Part shown: positions 57,643 to 64,000 of the stretch, in pieces
How the letters are laid out: every line of letters starts with the position of its first letter
How positions within the stretch are numbered: the stretch's first letter is position 1
Origin: Kroppenstedtia eburnea
Lineage (GTDB): Bacteria; Bacillota; Bacilli; Thermoactinomycetales; DSM-45169
DNA: 64,000 nucleotides
NCBI RefSeq assembly: GCF_013282215.1
Contig: NZ_CP048103.1
Coordinates: forward strand, 1,178,001 to 1,242,000
Direction of reading: 5' to 3'
Notes under the pieces: generated by a model
Seen by the model: only the letters and a program-made list of their open reading frames with translations
Databases searched by the model: none
What the model was told of the DNA's origin: nothing
Position numbers and translations under genes: made by a program

Positions 57643-58425
57643 TTGAAACCCAGGCTTGTTCCATGGATGCCGGTTTTGATCATCAGTTTATTGGTTGCAT
57701 GCAGTGGAGCCCGGTCGGACTCCCACAGCGGAGAGACGGAGCTTTATATATTGGCCGCCGCCAGTCTGACGGATGCTGTCCAGGAGGTGAGAAGGGTTTA
57801 CGAACGGGAACACCCCCATGCGAAACTGGTACCCAGTTTTGCATCCTCCGGTAAACTGCAACGACAGATTGAGCAGGGGGCGCCGGCAGATCTGTTTATT
57901 TCCGCCGGAGAAAAAGAGATGGATGCTTTGATAAGACAGGGGCAGGTTGTGACGGAGGATCACCGATCCTTCTTACATAACGAGCTGGTGCTGATTGTGC
58001 CTCGAAATCATAAGCGAATAAAAGGGTTTGAGCATTTGACACAAGCGAGTAAGATTGCCGTCGGCCAACCGAAGACGGTGCCTGCGGGGGAGTACGCCAA
58101 ACAAACTTTACAGTATATGAAGTTGTGGGATTCATTGAAATCCCGGATGGTGTTTGCCGGAGATGTACGACAGGTGCTGACCTATGTGGAGACCGGGAAT
58201 GTGGATGCCGGTTTGGTATATCGGACCGATGCGCAAACATCGGATCGAGTCACCGTGGCAGCGACAGCACCGCCTGGGAGTCATCGGTCGATCATTTATC
58301 CGATGGGTGTGGTGAAGGGCTCCAAAAACCGGGAAGAGGCCGATCGGCTCTATGATTGGCTGGATGGAGAAAAAGCCCGGGCGATTTTCCGTAACCACGG
58401 GTTTCAGGATGTTGCGGGGAGATGA
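57643..58425 (+). CDS. modA: Molybdate-binding lipoprotein ModA
   Basis: This 260-residue protein has a lipobox (ISLLVACSG) and the ModA pattern: LYILAAASLTDAVQEVRRVYEREHP, KLVPSFASSGKLQRQIEQGAPADLFISAGEKEMDAL and DAGLVYRTDAQ. Ser residues of AAASLT and ASSGKL are the oxyanion ligands in the family. The start is TTG at 57643, 4-5 bases after AGGGGGATG; an ATG at 57622 lacks a site. It captures molybdate or tungstate outside the membrane. The permease gene overlaps its stop. Confidence 0.92.
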   Translation: MKPRLVPWMPVLIISLLVACSGARSDSHSGETELYILAAASLTDAVQEVRRVYEREHPHAKLVPSFASSGKLQRQIEQGAPADLFISAGEKEMDALIRQGQVVTEDHRSFLHNELVLIVPRNHKRIKGFEHLTQASKIAVGQPKTVPAGEYAKQTLQYMKLWDSLKSRMVFAGDVRQVLTYVETGNVDAGLVYRTDAQTSDRVTVAATAPPGSHRSIIYPMGVVKGSKNREEADRLYDWLDGEKARAIFRNHGFQDVAGR

Positions 58426-59090
58426 TGCAACCCGGTTTTTGGTCCCCTGTCCGTCTGTCCCTGGAGGTTGCATCGGTATCCAGCGTCATCGTCTTTATCC
58501 TCGCCCTGGGATTGGCAGGCTGGATGAAAGGGCGAACTTTTCCGGGGAAACAGGTATTGGAAACTTTATGGATGTTGCCGTTGGTGTTGCCGCCGTCCGT
58601 GGTGGGATTTGGACTCTTGCTTCTCTTGGGGCGGAACAGTTGGCCGGGGCAGGTGATGGAATGGGTGTTTTCCCGACCGGTGGTCTTCACTTGGTGGGCA
58701 GCTGTGATTGCCGCCATCGTGGTTGCTTTTCCGTTGGTATACCAGGTGATTAAAACCGGTTTGGAATCCGTCGATCCGGAATTGGAGGCTGCAGCCCGGT
58801 CCATGGGGGCCGGGGAGGTCCAGGTGTTGCGGTTTGTCACCTTTCCTCTTGCTTGGCGATCTCTGCTCACAGCGTATACGCTGGGATTTGCCCGGGCACT
58901 TGGAGAATTTGGAGCGACATTGATGTTTGCCGGCAATATTCCGGGGAAGACACAAACCTTGCCCACAGCGATCTACATTGCTGTGGAGTCGGGTGAGCTG
59001 GAGACGGCTGTTTACTGGGTGGGAACGATTCTGTTGATTTCTTTTGGATTGCTGAGCATGGTCCATTGGATCCGACGGAAGCCGGAGTGA
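58422..59090 (+). CDS. modB: Molybdate ABC transporter permease ModB
   Basis: This 222-residue membrane protein has five hydrophobic segments and the permease EAA-type loop LEAAARSMGAGEVQVLRFVTFPLAWRSLLTAYTLGFARALGEFGATLMFAGN near 125-175, closely as in ModB. It overlaps modA by ATGA. No ModC-type ATPase follows, so the ATPase must be encoded elsewhere or shared. A terminator follows. Confidence 0.93.
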   Translation: MMQPGFWSPVRLSLEVASVSSVIVFILALGLAGWMKGRTFPGKQVLETLWMLPLVLPPSVVGFGLLLLLGRNSWPGQVMEWVFSRPVVFTWWAAVIAAIVVAFPLVYQVIKTGLESVDPELEAAARSMGAGEVQVLRFVTFPLAWRSLLTAYTLGFARALGEFGATLMFAGNIPGKTQTLPTAIYIAVESGELETAVYWVGTILLISFGLLSMVHWIRRKPE

Positions 59091-59115
59091 AAAACAGCTT
59101 CCCATCGGATAACCG

Positions 59116-59160
59116 GAGGCGGCTTTCCCATCCGGATCGGTGGTGGAAGGCCGCCTCTAT
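59116..59160 (+). terminator. Terminator of modAB
   Basis: GAGGCGGC / GCCGCCTC stem with an inner loop of about 24 bases, then TATTTGTTTTT. Confidence 0.75.
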
Positions 59161-59372
59161 TTGTTTTTCATACGCAACTCTCCTGCCGGAGGCATGGTGG
59201 ACTTTCTGTTGGGAACACATGGGTTCACACTGCAAATGCACTCCATGGGAAACCCAAGTCTCCTTCGCAGAAACAGGGATACCCGGTATATTCCTGCAGG
59301 GGGGACCCAGCACCGGCATCGATCTCTGATAAAATTGCCACCAGATCATGATCAGGTTTTTTGTATCGTCTT
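59161..59372. other. Intergenic region, no gene recognised
   Basis: A weak trace of the palindromic repeat may be present (TGGGTTCACA near 59219 and TGGGAAACCCAAG near 59247). No gene is supported. Confidence 0.35.
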
Positions 59373-60119
59373 TCAATAAACACGGTACATATATTGGCGG
59401 TTTCTCTGAATCCTTCTGAGCATACTTTTGTCAGGAAGCTGCTTGAACAGCATGGTGCCGGGATTGGTATTGGCCTCCAGAATCCAAAGACGCTTCGAAC
59501 GATCCAGGGCAATATCCAGTCCCAGTACACGGATGCCGGGAAAATGACGGTCCAATACTTCTGCCGTGGTATGGGAGAGGATATTGAGCTGCTGATCGAT
59601 CCGGGATGCCTCCGATTTCCGGGTTAACACCCTTTGCAGCACCCGTTCAACGGGGGCTGCACGCCCGCCTTGATGGTAGTTTGTCAAGAAACGTCCTGGA
59701 GCGGCCACCCGCACCACTTTTCCTGAAATCTGCCAGCGGTTCCTCGGCTTCTGCATGATAATGCGAAAATCGATGGCCTGCCCGTTGTAACGGGCCAGAT
59801 GGACTCCCTGTTGGATCATGTAGGGGGAGGATCTCATCTGTTTGCGAATGGCGGGCAAGAGTTCATGAAACTTCACATTTTTGCAATTGCGGCTGGTGCA
59901 TATTTGGAATCTCTGATCCGGGAGCCGTCGGATCCGAATGATTCCCTTTCCACCGCTTCCGGTATCCGGTTTGACAAACACAACGGGGTGTTGCTGTAAC
60001 ATCTCCCTCAGGCTTTTGGCATTCAACCACTGAGATGCTGGGATGTGCTTACGAAGGAGGGGGTGGGTTTGGATCGCCTTTGTTTTCCGCATTTTCCCCT
60101 GCACTCTTCGGATGGGCAT
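59373..60119 (-). CDS. Solo YheC/YheD-family ATP-grasp protein, ATP-grasp domain only
   Basis: This 248-residue protein has the ATP-grasp half but not the N-terminal domain of the four clustered paralogues: VVFVKPDTGSGGKGIIRI near 47, YMIQQGVHLARYNGQAIDFRIIMQKP near 100, and LGLDIALDRSKRLWILEANTNPGTMLF near 200. It starts MPIRRVQGKMRKTKAIQ, a basic leader. The ATG at 60119 has AAGGAG 8 bases upstream. CATAGTATA at 60169-60161 on the minus strand matches the sigma-K -10 form. It is likely spore-related like its relatives; the substrate is unknown. Confidence 0.85.
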   Translation of the reverse strand: MPIRRVQGKMRKTKAIQTHPLLRKHIPASQWLNAKSLREMLQQHPVVFVKPDTGSGGKGIIRIRRLPDQRFQICTSRNCKNVKFHELLPAIRKQMRSSPYMIQQGVHLARYNGQAIDFRIIMQKPRNRWQISGKVVRVAAPGRFLTNYHQGGRAAPVERVLQRVLTRKSEASRIDQQLNILSHTTAEVLDRHFPGIRVLGLDIALDRSKRLWILEANTNPGTMLFKQLPDKSMLRRIQRNRQYMYRVY

Positions 60120-60385
60120 TACAGTCTCTCCTTCTACTAATCAATAGATTCCATTTATACTATGTTTTTGCGAGAGAATTGAACGAGACAATAGCTGTGT
60201 GCAGGAAAAATAGATGGGTGGCTTGTCCCAAACAAAGCAGTTCAAGAACTTTCCCCGCTCACCCACCAAAGGCTTCGCCCAGCAGCTTCAAGCAGTGGGG
60301 TGATCATATCCGGCGGATTAACGAAGAAATGTGTCGTGATCATCCGCAGAGCGGGTGGTTTCTCTTCGCTTTTTATAAACAAGGA
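60120..60385. other. Intergenic region upstream of the solo ATP-grasp gene
   Basis: It contains the sigma-K-like -10 noted for the leftward gene and short direct repeats GTGATCATATCCG / GTGATCATCCG at about 60299 and 60337. No gene was recognised. Confidence 0.4.
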
Positions 60386-60406
60386 AACCCCCACAGAATG
60401 GGGGTT
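60386..60406 (-). terminator. Terminator of the double-GNAT gene
   Basis: AACCCCCA / TGGGGGTT stem followed on the minus strand by TCCTTGTTTATAAAAAG. Confidence 0.65.
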
Positions 60407-60434
60407 GGAGCCTAAGATGGATGTCTTTGATTCG

Positions 60435-60504
60435 TCGGAACTGTGGTGTCGGAATATGTATCCCAATCCCGGCCGACTCTGAGAGCACTCACAACGCTTC
60501 TAAC
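60435..60504 (-). repeat. Dispersed palindromic repeat, copy J (half copy)
   Basis: Only the outer half with TTAGAAGCGTTGTGAG, GTCGGCCGGGATTGGGATAC and ATTCC remains (minus strand reading). Its TAG is the stop codon of the double-GNAT gene. Confidence 0.72.
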
Positions 60505-61336
60505 CATAGGCCTGGGCAGCCACTGCATACAGATGGGGGCGGGTGGGGAGAGTGTCTCCGTTTTTCATCATCACCGGCGGTCTTCGGTCGATTCGGAAAC
60601 CTGATCTTTGCAATTCTTCTGTCAGATGGGGGTCGGGGAACAGATCCAGCCGCATCCTGCCTTGATGAGAGGATGCGATGTGATGGATCAGCCGCAAGGC
60701 GGACAGAGGTCCGGGGGCGACTACCGGTCCGATCGCCAGCATGCCGGGGTTCTGAAAGCTGAGGGCATATCCGGTGATTTCGCCATGATCTGTTTCCAGC
60801 TTGAATCCGTGGGCTGATCGTTCCATTCTCAGTTTGAGAAAAGAGCCGCGGTCTCCCTTGAAAGCGTGTCGGTCCAAGGCGAGGATGCGATCTGCATCCT
60901 CCGGTATAATCGGGGTGAGCGTATATCCATCGGCAGGAGCTTCAGCCCGAAGATAGGATGAGGCCACCAGCTTGTGCAGTTGACTCACCCTTTGAAAACC
61001 CAGCTTTTCATAGAGAGGCTTCCCTTCCTCTGTGGCGACGAGCATCACGGGGGTATTGGCTGAAGCTTTCAGTGCATGGATGGTCATCTGTCGCCCCAGT
61101 CCGATCCTGCGGTACCCCGGATGGACCATCACCATTCCGAGGGAGCAGAGACCGGACCAGGGAAAGATTGCGCTGGTGGCGATGATTTCCCCGTCTTCCT
61201 TATGAAATCCGAACAACCGGCCGGTATGCAGGGCCAGCTCCAACTCATGGAGAGAGTAGTCCCAGCCCAGTTTGTCGGACAGGGTGACAACTTCCCTCAG
61301 GTTTTTCCGGGTCAGTGGGATGATATTTCCGGTCAT
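60500..61336 (-). CDS. Two-domain GNAT acetyltransferase (YitH-like)
   Basis: This 278-residue protein has an N-terminal GNAT domain: IIPLTRKNLREVVTLSDKLGWDYS, GLCSLGMVMVHPGYRRIGLGRQMTIHAL (acetyl-CoA loop RRIGLG near 78) and LVATEEGKPLYEKLGF. A second, more divergent GNAT-like domain (about 135-278) includes ILALDRHAFKGDRGSFLKLRM and HLYAVAAQAYG. The pattern matches YitH-type proteins of Bacilli, of unknown substrate. The stop codon is provided by the end of repeat J. Confidence 0.87.
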   Translation of the reverse strand: MTGNIIPLTRKNLREVVTLSDKLGWDYSLHELELALHTGRLFGFHKEDGEIIATSAIFPWSGLCSLGMVMVHPGYRRIGLGRQMTIHALKASANTPVMLVATEEGKPLYEKLGFQRVSQLHKLVASSYLRAEAPADGYTLTPIIPEDADRILALDRHAFKGDRGSFLKLRMERSAHGFKLETDHGEITGYALSFQNPGMLAIGPVVAPGPLSALRLIHHIASSHQGRMRLDLFPDPHLTEELQRSGFRIDRRPPVMMKNGDTLPTRPHLYAVAAQAYG

Positions 61337-61340
61337 TCTT

Positions 61341-61775
61341 TCAGCCCCTTTTATTCCTCCGGTCGGCTTTCTTTATATGATCCGGATTCACCTCATAGTG
61401 CGCCGACCGTTCACGAACCACCACTTCCATCAGCTCTTTGACTGCCCGCAATTCTTTTTTGGCCAAAGGGATCTGATCCCAATGAAGATCCTTTCGGGTG
61501 AGGAAATTTTTCAGATTTCCATCGGCGCCGGGGGGATCCGATTTCCGGCGAAGGTTGGAGGGGAACGAAGCTCTGTCGCTGCGGCCCAAGAGGAAATCGG
61601 CGGAAACCCGGAAGAAATCGGCGATTTCCCGCAACAGGATCAAAGAGGGTTCCCGTTCTCCCCGTTCGTACATTCCGATGGCACTCTTGCTTATTCCGAT
61701 TTCCCGGGCCAGATCTTCCTGGCGCATCTTTTTCTCCAACCGCAGGGTCCGAAGCCGTTGCCCCAGTATACGCAT
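61341..61775 (-). CDS. XRE-family regulator
   Basis: This 144-residue protein has an N-terminal helix-turn-helix: LGQRLRTLRLEKKMRQEDLAREIGISKSAIGMYERGEREPSLILLREIADFFRVSADFLLGR. The C-terminal part (residues 75-144) is charged with no recognised domain. The ATG at 61775 has AAGGAGGGGGCGG upstream; a longer reading frame is not supported. It is divergent from two further XRE-type genes, with a shared operator region. It ends four bases before the double-GNAT start. Confidence 0.88.
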   Translation of the reverse strand: MRILGQRLRTLRLEKKMRQEDLAREIGISKSAIGMYERGEREPSLILLREIADFFRVSADFLLGRSDRASFPSNLRRKSDPPGADGNLKNFLTRKDLHWDQIPLAKKELRAVKELMEVVVRERSAHYEVNPDHIKKADRRNKRG

Positions 61776-61807
61776 GTCATCCGCCCCCTCCTTCTTCATT
61801 AATTTAA

Positions 61808-61884
61808 CACAAAACGTGTGAATTTCACAATATGTGTTCAAAAGGCACGAATTGTTATTTATAATGGAAGTAGCACAAATTGTG
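61808..61884. promoter_or_regulatory. Four operator-like palindromes in a divergent promoter
   Basis: CACAAAACGTG (61808), CACAATATGTG (61826), CACGAATTGTT (61846) and CACAAATTGTG (61874) share the pattern CACAAWNNGTG. They fill the space between two divergent XRE genes, so one or both regulators probably bind here. Confidence 0.7.
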
Positions 61885-61899
61885 TCATGGGTGGTGGCG

Positions 61900-62106
61900 A
61901 TGAATAAAGGCAATATGGTGGACAAGTTGATTTCCCTGCGAGGGGATCGAAGTCGGATGGAGGTGGCCGATAAGGTGGGAATCAGTGTGAGTGCATTGCA
62001 GATGTACGAAAACGGGCAACGGGTTCCCCGGGATGACATCAAGGTGAAGCTGGCCCGCTTCTATGGGGTGTCCGTTGAATATCTCTTCTATGATGGGGAT
62101 GATTGA
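61900..62106 (+). CDS. Small XRE-family DNA-binding protein
   Basis: This 68-residue protein is little more than a helix-turn-helix domain: MVDKLISLRGDRSRMEVADKVGISVSALQMYENGQRVPRDDIKVKLARFYGVSVEYLFYDGDD, typical of phage-like or plasmid-like repressors. The ATG at 61900 follows GGGTGGTGGCG. It overlaps the next gene closely (stop at 62106, next ATG at 62108). Confidence 0.85.
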   Translation: MNKGNMVDKLISLRGDRSRMEVADKVGISVSALQMYENGQRVPRDDIKVKLARFYGVSVEYLFYDGDD

Positions 62107-62107
62107 T

Positions 62108-63493
62108 ATGGAGAACATCCTTCGAAAACAGCGGGAGGAGCCTTGGTTTCAGGAGGTGAGTCCCGTCGAACTGGGAAAGTGGATCCGGCAACAACGCAGG
62201 GAACGGGGGCTCCGGTTGGAAGATTTGGCGGGGGTCGGTCTCTCCGTCGCCACCATCAGCAATATTGAAAGGGGAATTCCCCGGGTTCGTCCGAAGAAGT
62301 TTGCCCTTCTTCTGAAAAAGTTGAAGCTGGGAGAAAAGGATTGGCAGAAGAGACCGGCTTCCGGTGAGAGTGGGTGGAAGGAGACTCTCTATACGGCTGA
62401 AATTTTTCTTCGGGCGGGTCATCCCATGGAAGCACTCCGTGAATTGGAGCGAACAGGGGAAACGGGAGGGTTGAAAAGTTCCAGGTATCATCTGTTAAAG
62501 GGAGAATGTTTCTTCAGGGTGGGCAACCTGAACCGGGCGGAGCATTGTTTTCTGCTGGCGCTCCGACTCTCCCAAAGGGAACCGCCTGAATCGGAAGGGC
62601 ATATCGAAGCGGCGGCCTACTGCGGGTTGGGGGAGATCCGGGGGGAGGAGGGGGACTGGAAACGTGCCCTCCTCTTGACCGAAACCGGTCTGAAAAAAGT
62701 GGATTCCCGTAAAGGAGAGAGTCGACTCCTGTTCAACCTGTGGCGGAACCGGGCCCGCTGTCTCCTGAAACTGGGCCGGCAGTGGGAAGCCCTGTCAGCT
62801 CTGCGGATGGTGTGGAAGTCGGTGGACAGAAATCCCTTTTCAGAAGGTGCCCTTCCCCTTTTTGTCCTTCGTGCCCGGATCCACCTCGGATTGAATCAGT
62901 ATGCGGAGGCCCTTCAGTTTGCCCGGGAGGGATTGAACCGGGCGGCGGCTGAAGGAAAGGTGGGAAAAATATTTGAACTGGCCGGGGTCCTGGCGGAAGC
63001 GTCTCTGATGAACGGAGACCAGGAGAGAGCCCAAGGGTACCTTCGTTTGTTGGCCCGGATGGGGGATTCGGTTCCCGCGGCGGAACGGGCCCGGGGATGG
63101 ACACTGCTCGGAAAGTACCACACCCGGCATCGGGAGTGGCGGGAGGCCTCAGTATCCTTTGAAAGAGCGCGAAGTTTGGGACAGGAAGCGAAACGGCCGG
63201 ATTTGTTGGCCCGGGTGTATCTGGCGTGGGGGGACAGCGAACAGGCGCAAAAGAACTTTACCGGTGCAATCTCCCGCTATGAGGAAGGGTTGCGAATCCT
63301 TGCGGATCTCAGAGATCCGATGCTGGAACGGGCGCTCCGGCTTCAATTGGCGAGGTCCTGGGAAGGCAGGGATGAGAAGGAATTTCTGCGCTGTCTGCGG
63401 AAGATATACGAATTTGAATGTGGGCGGAGGGAGGTGAAGTCCGATCCCTCCGATGAGGTTTCTCTTCCGGAGGAGGGACTCCTTGCCCGATGA
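62108..63493 (+). CDS. XRE-TPR transcription factor (RRNPP-like)
   Basis: This 461-residue protein has an N-terminal helix-turn-helix (VELGKWIRQQRRERGLRLEDLAGVGLSVATISNIERGIPRV, about 18-58) and a long array of tetratricopeptide-like helices (about 95-430), for example LLKGECFFRVGNLNRAEHCFLLALRLS and VYLAWGDSEQAQKNFTGAISRYEEGLRIL. The architecture is that of peptide-responsive RRNPP regulators, although no pheromone gene is visible nearby. The ATG at 62108 follows GATGGGGATG. Targets unknown. Confidence 0.87.
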   Translation: MENILRKQREEPWFQEVSPVELGKWIRQQRRERGLRLEDLAGVGLSVATISNIERGIPRVRPKKFALLLKKLKLGEKDWQKRPASGESGWKETLYTAEIFLRAGHPMEALRELERTGETGGLKSSRYHLLKGECFFRVGNLNRAEHCFLLALRLSQREPPESEGHIEAAAYCGLGEIRGEEGDWKRALLLTETGLKKVDSRKGESRLLFNLWRNRARCLLKLGRQWEALSALRMVWKSVDRNPFSEGALPLFVLRARIHLGLNQYAEALQFAREGLNRAAAEGKVGKIFELAGVLAEASLMNGDQERAQGYLRLLARMGDSVPAAERARGWTLLGKYHTRHREWREASVSFERARSLGQEAKRPDLLARVYLAWGDSEQAQKNFTGAISRYEEGLRILADLRDPMLERALRLQLARSWEGRDEKEFLRCLRKIYEFECGRREVKSDPSDEVSLPEEGLLAR

Positions 63494-63526
63494 TGATCAA
63501 AACAAGATAAGGGGGGGATCACAGCG

Positions 63527-64000
63527 ATGAAGGTGATCCTGTGGATCGGACATGGCAGCCGGGATCCCGAAGGGTGCCGGCAGTTTCGGGAAATGGTTCT
63601 CCAGATGCAGAAACGTCTGCCGGACCGGCGGATGGAGTGCTGTTTTCTTGAATTTGAAACTCCGGATGTCCAAGCGGGGGTGGATCGGTGCGTGGCCCAA
63701 GGGGCGACGGAGGTGACGGCGATCCCGGTCCTGCTGCTGGATGCTCTCCATTTTACCAAAGACATCCCGGGAGAACTGGCTTCCGCCCGGAAACGACACC
63801 CACACCTCACCCTGAATTACGGTGCCCATCTGGGATTTCACGAAAGGATGCTTGAGGTGCTGCTGGCCGGCCTTCTCGAAGCGGGGGAGGATCCCCTGGG
63901 GGAAAACGGGGAAACGGCGGTGTTGATGGTGGGACTGGGAAGCAGTGATCCCGTGGCCAACAGCAACTTTTTCAAACTGGCCCGGATGTTGTGGGAGCGC
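63527..64000 (+). CDS. Sirohydrochlorin chelatase-like CbiX protein (partial)
   Basis: The first 158 residues are in view; the gene continues beyond the window. It starts MKVILWIGHGSRDPEGCRQF, with His of the IGHGSRDP motif the expected metal-binding residue. ECCFLEFETPDVQAGVDRCVAQGATEVTAIPVLLLDALHFTKDIPGEL is typical of CbiX/SirB, and LMVGLGSSDPVANSNFFKL starts a second repeat, suggesting the two-domain long form. It inserts cobalt or iron into sirohydrochlorin for cobalamin or sirohaem. GGGGGGGAT precedes the ATG. Confidence 0.9.
   Translation, partial: MKVILWIGHGSRDPEGCRQFREMVLQMQKRLPDRRMECCFLEFETPDVQAGVDRCVAQGATEVTAIPVLLLDALHFTKDIPGELASARKRHPHLTLNYGAHLGFHERMLEVLLAGLLEAGEDPLGENGETAVLMVGLGSSDPVANSNFFKLARMLWER

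Overview
The window comes from a spore-forming Gram-positive bacterium of the class Bacilli. The best guess is the family Thermoactinomycetaceae (Kroppenstedtia, Desmospora or Melghirimyces-like). This is inferred from the mixture of Bacillus sporulation genes (SpoVR, YtrH, YtrI, YlbF, five YheC/YheD-type ATP-grasp proteins), Bacillus-like gene order around dnaE, strong AGGAGG ribosome binding sites with many GTG and TTG starts, moderately high GC, and a long decapeptide-repeat protein of the kind seen in that family and in Paenibacillus. No rRNA, tRNA or CRISPR array was recognised.

Layout. 0-10.8 kb: the start of a penicillin-binding protein, a GNAT acetyltransferase, a YdcF protein, decayed helicase and uracil-DNA glycosylase remnants, a thioesterase, a NERD-domain helicase, a persulfide dioxygenase-rhodanese, a small cytochrome c, a YuzB protein and a His-rich protein. 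10.8-14.8 kb: type 2 IPP isomerase, an SdpR/SdpI pair and SpoVR. 14.8-23.5 kb: a spore-surface style locus with a frameshifted decapeptide-repeat protein, a GNAT and four translationally linked ATP-grasp genes behind a sigma-K-like promoter. 23.6-30 kb: YlbF, UPF0173, then a 3.4-kb prophage remnant between 24-bp direct repeats, then YtoI. 30-34.5 kb: the glycine betaine importer OpuA and small genes. 34.5-39.6 kb: ytrI-ytrH divergent from dnaE, then yutG. 39.9-44.2 kb: a bacteriocin-immunity type ABC transporter with its two-component system. 44.7-52.4 kb: glycerate kinase, a spermidine synthase-like protein, an ABC-F ATPase with a leader terminator, and a cobalamin riboswitch followed by cobB and cobQ. 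52.7-56.3 kb: a TAXI-type TRAP transporter. 56.4-64 kb: a NaChBac-type channel, modAB, a solo ATP-grasp protein, a double GNAT, three XRE-type regulators around shared operators, and the start of a CbiX-like chelatase.

The strongest unexplained structure is a family of about ten dispersed palindromic intergenic repeats (roughly 120-250 bp) whose ends resemble CTAGAAGCGTTGTGA in inverted orientation. They sit between genes, abut or supply stop codons of three genes, and one copy marks the junction where the prophage lost its middle. Other points of note are the possible ATP-grasp/repeat-protein spore system, a type I toxin-antitoxin candidate, a CobB without its amidotransferase cysteine, a helically phased operator in front of the ABC transporter, and an orphan RNA-like segment resembling the end of an IS200/IS605 element.
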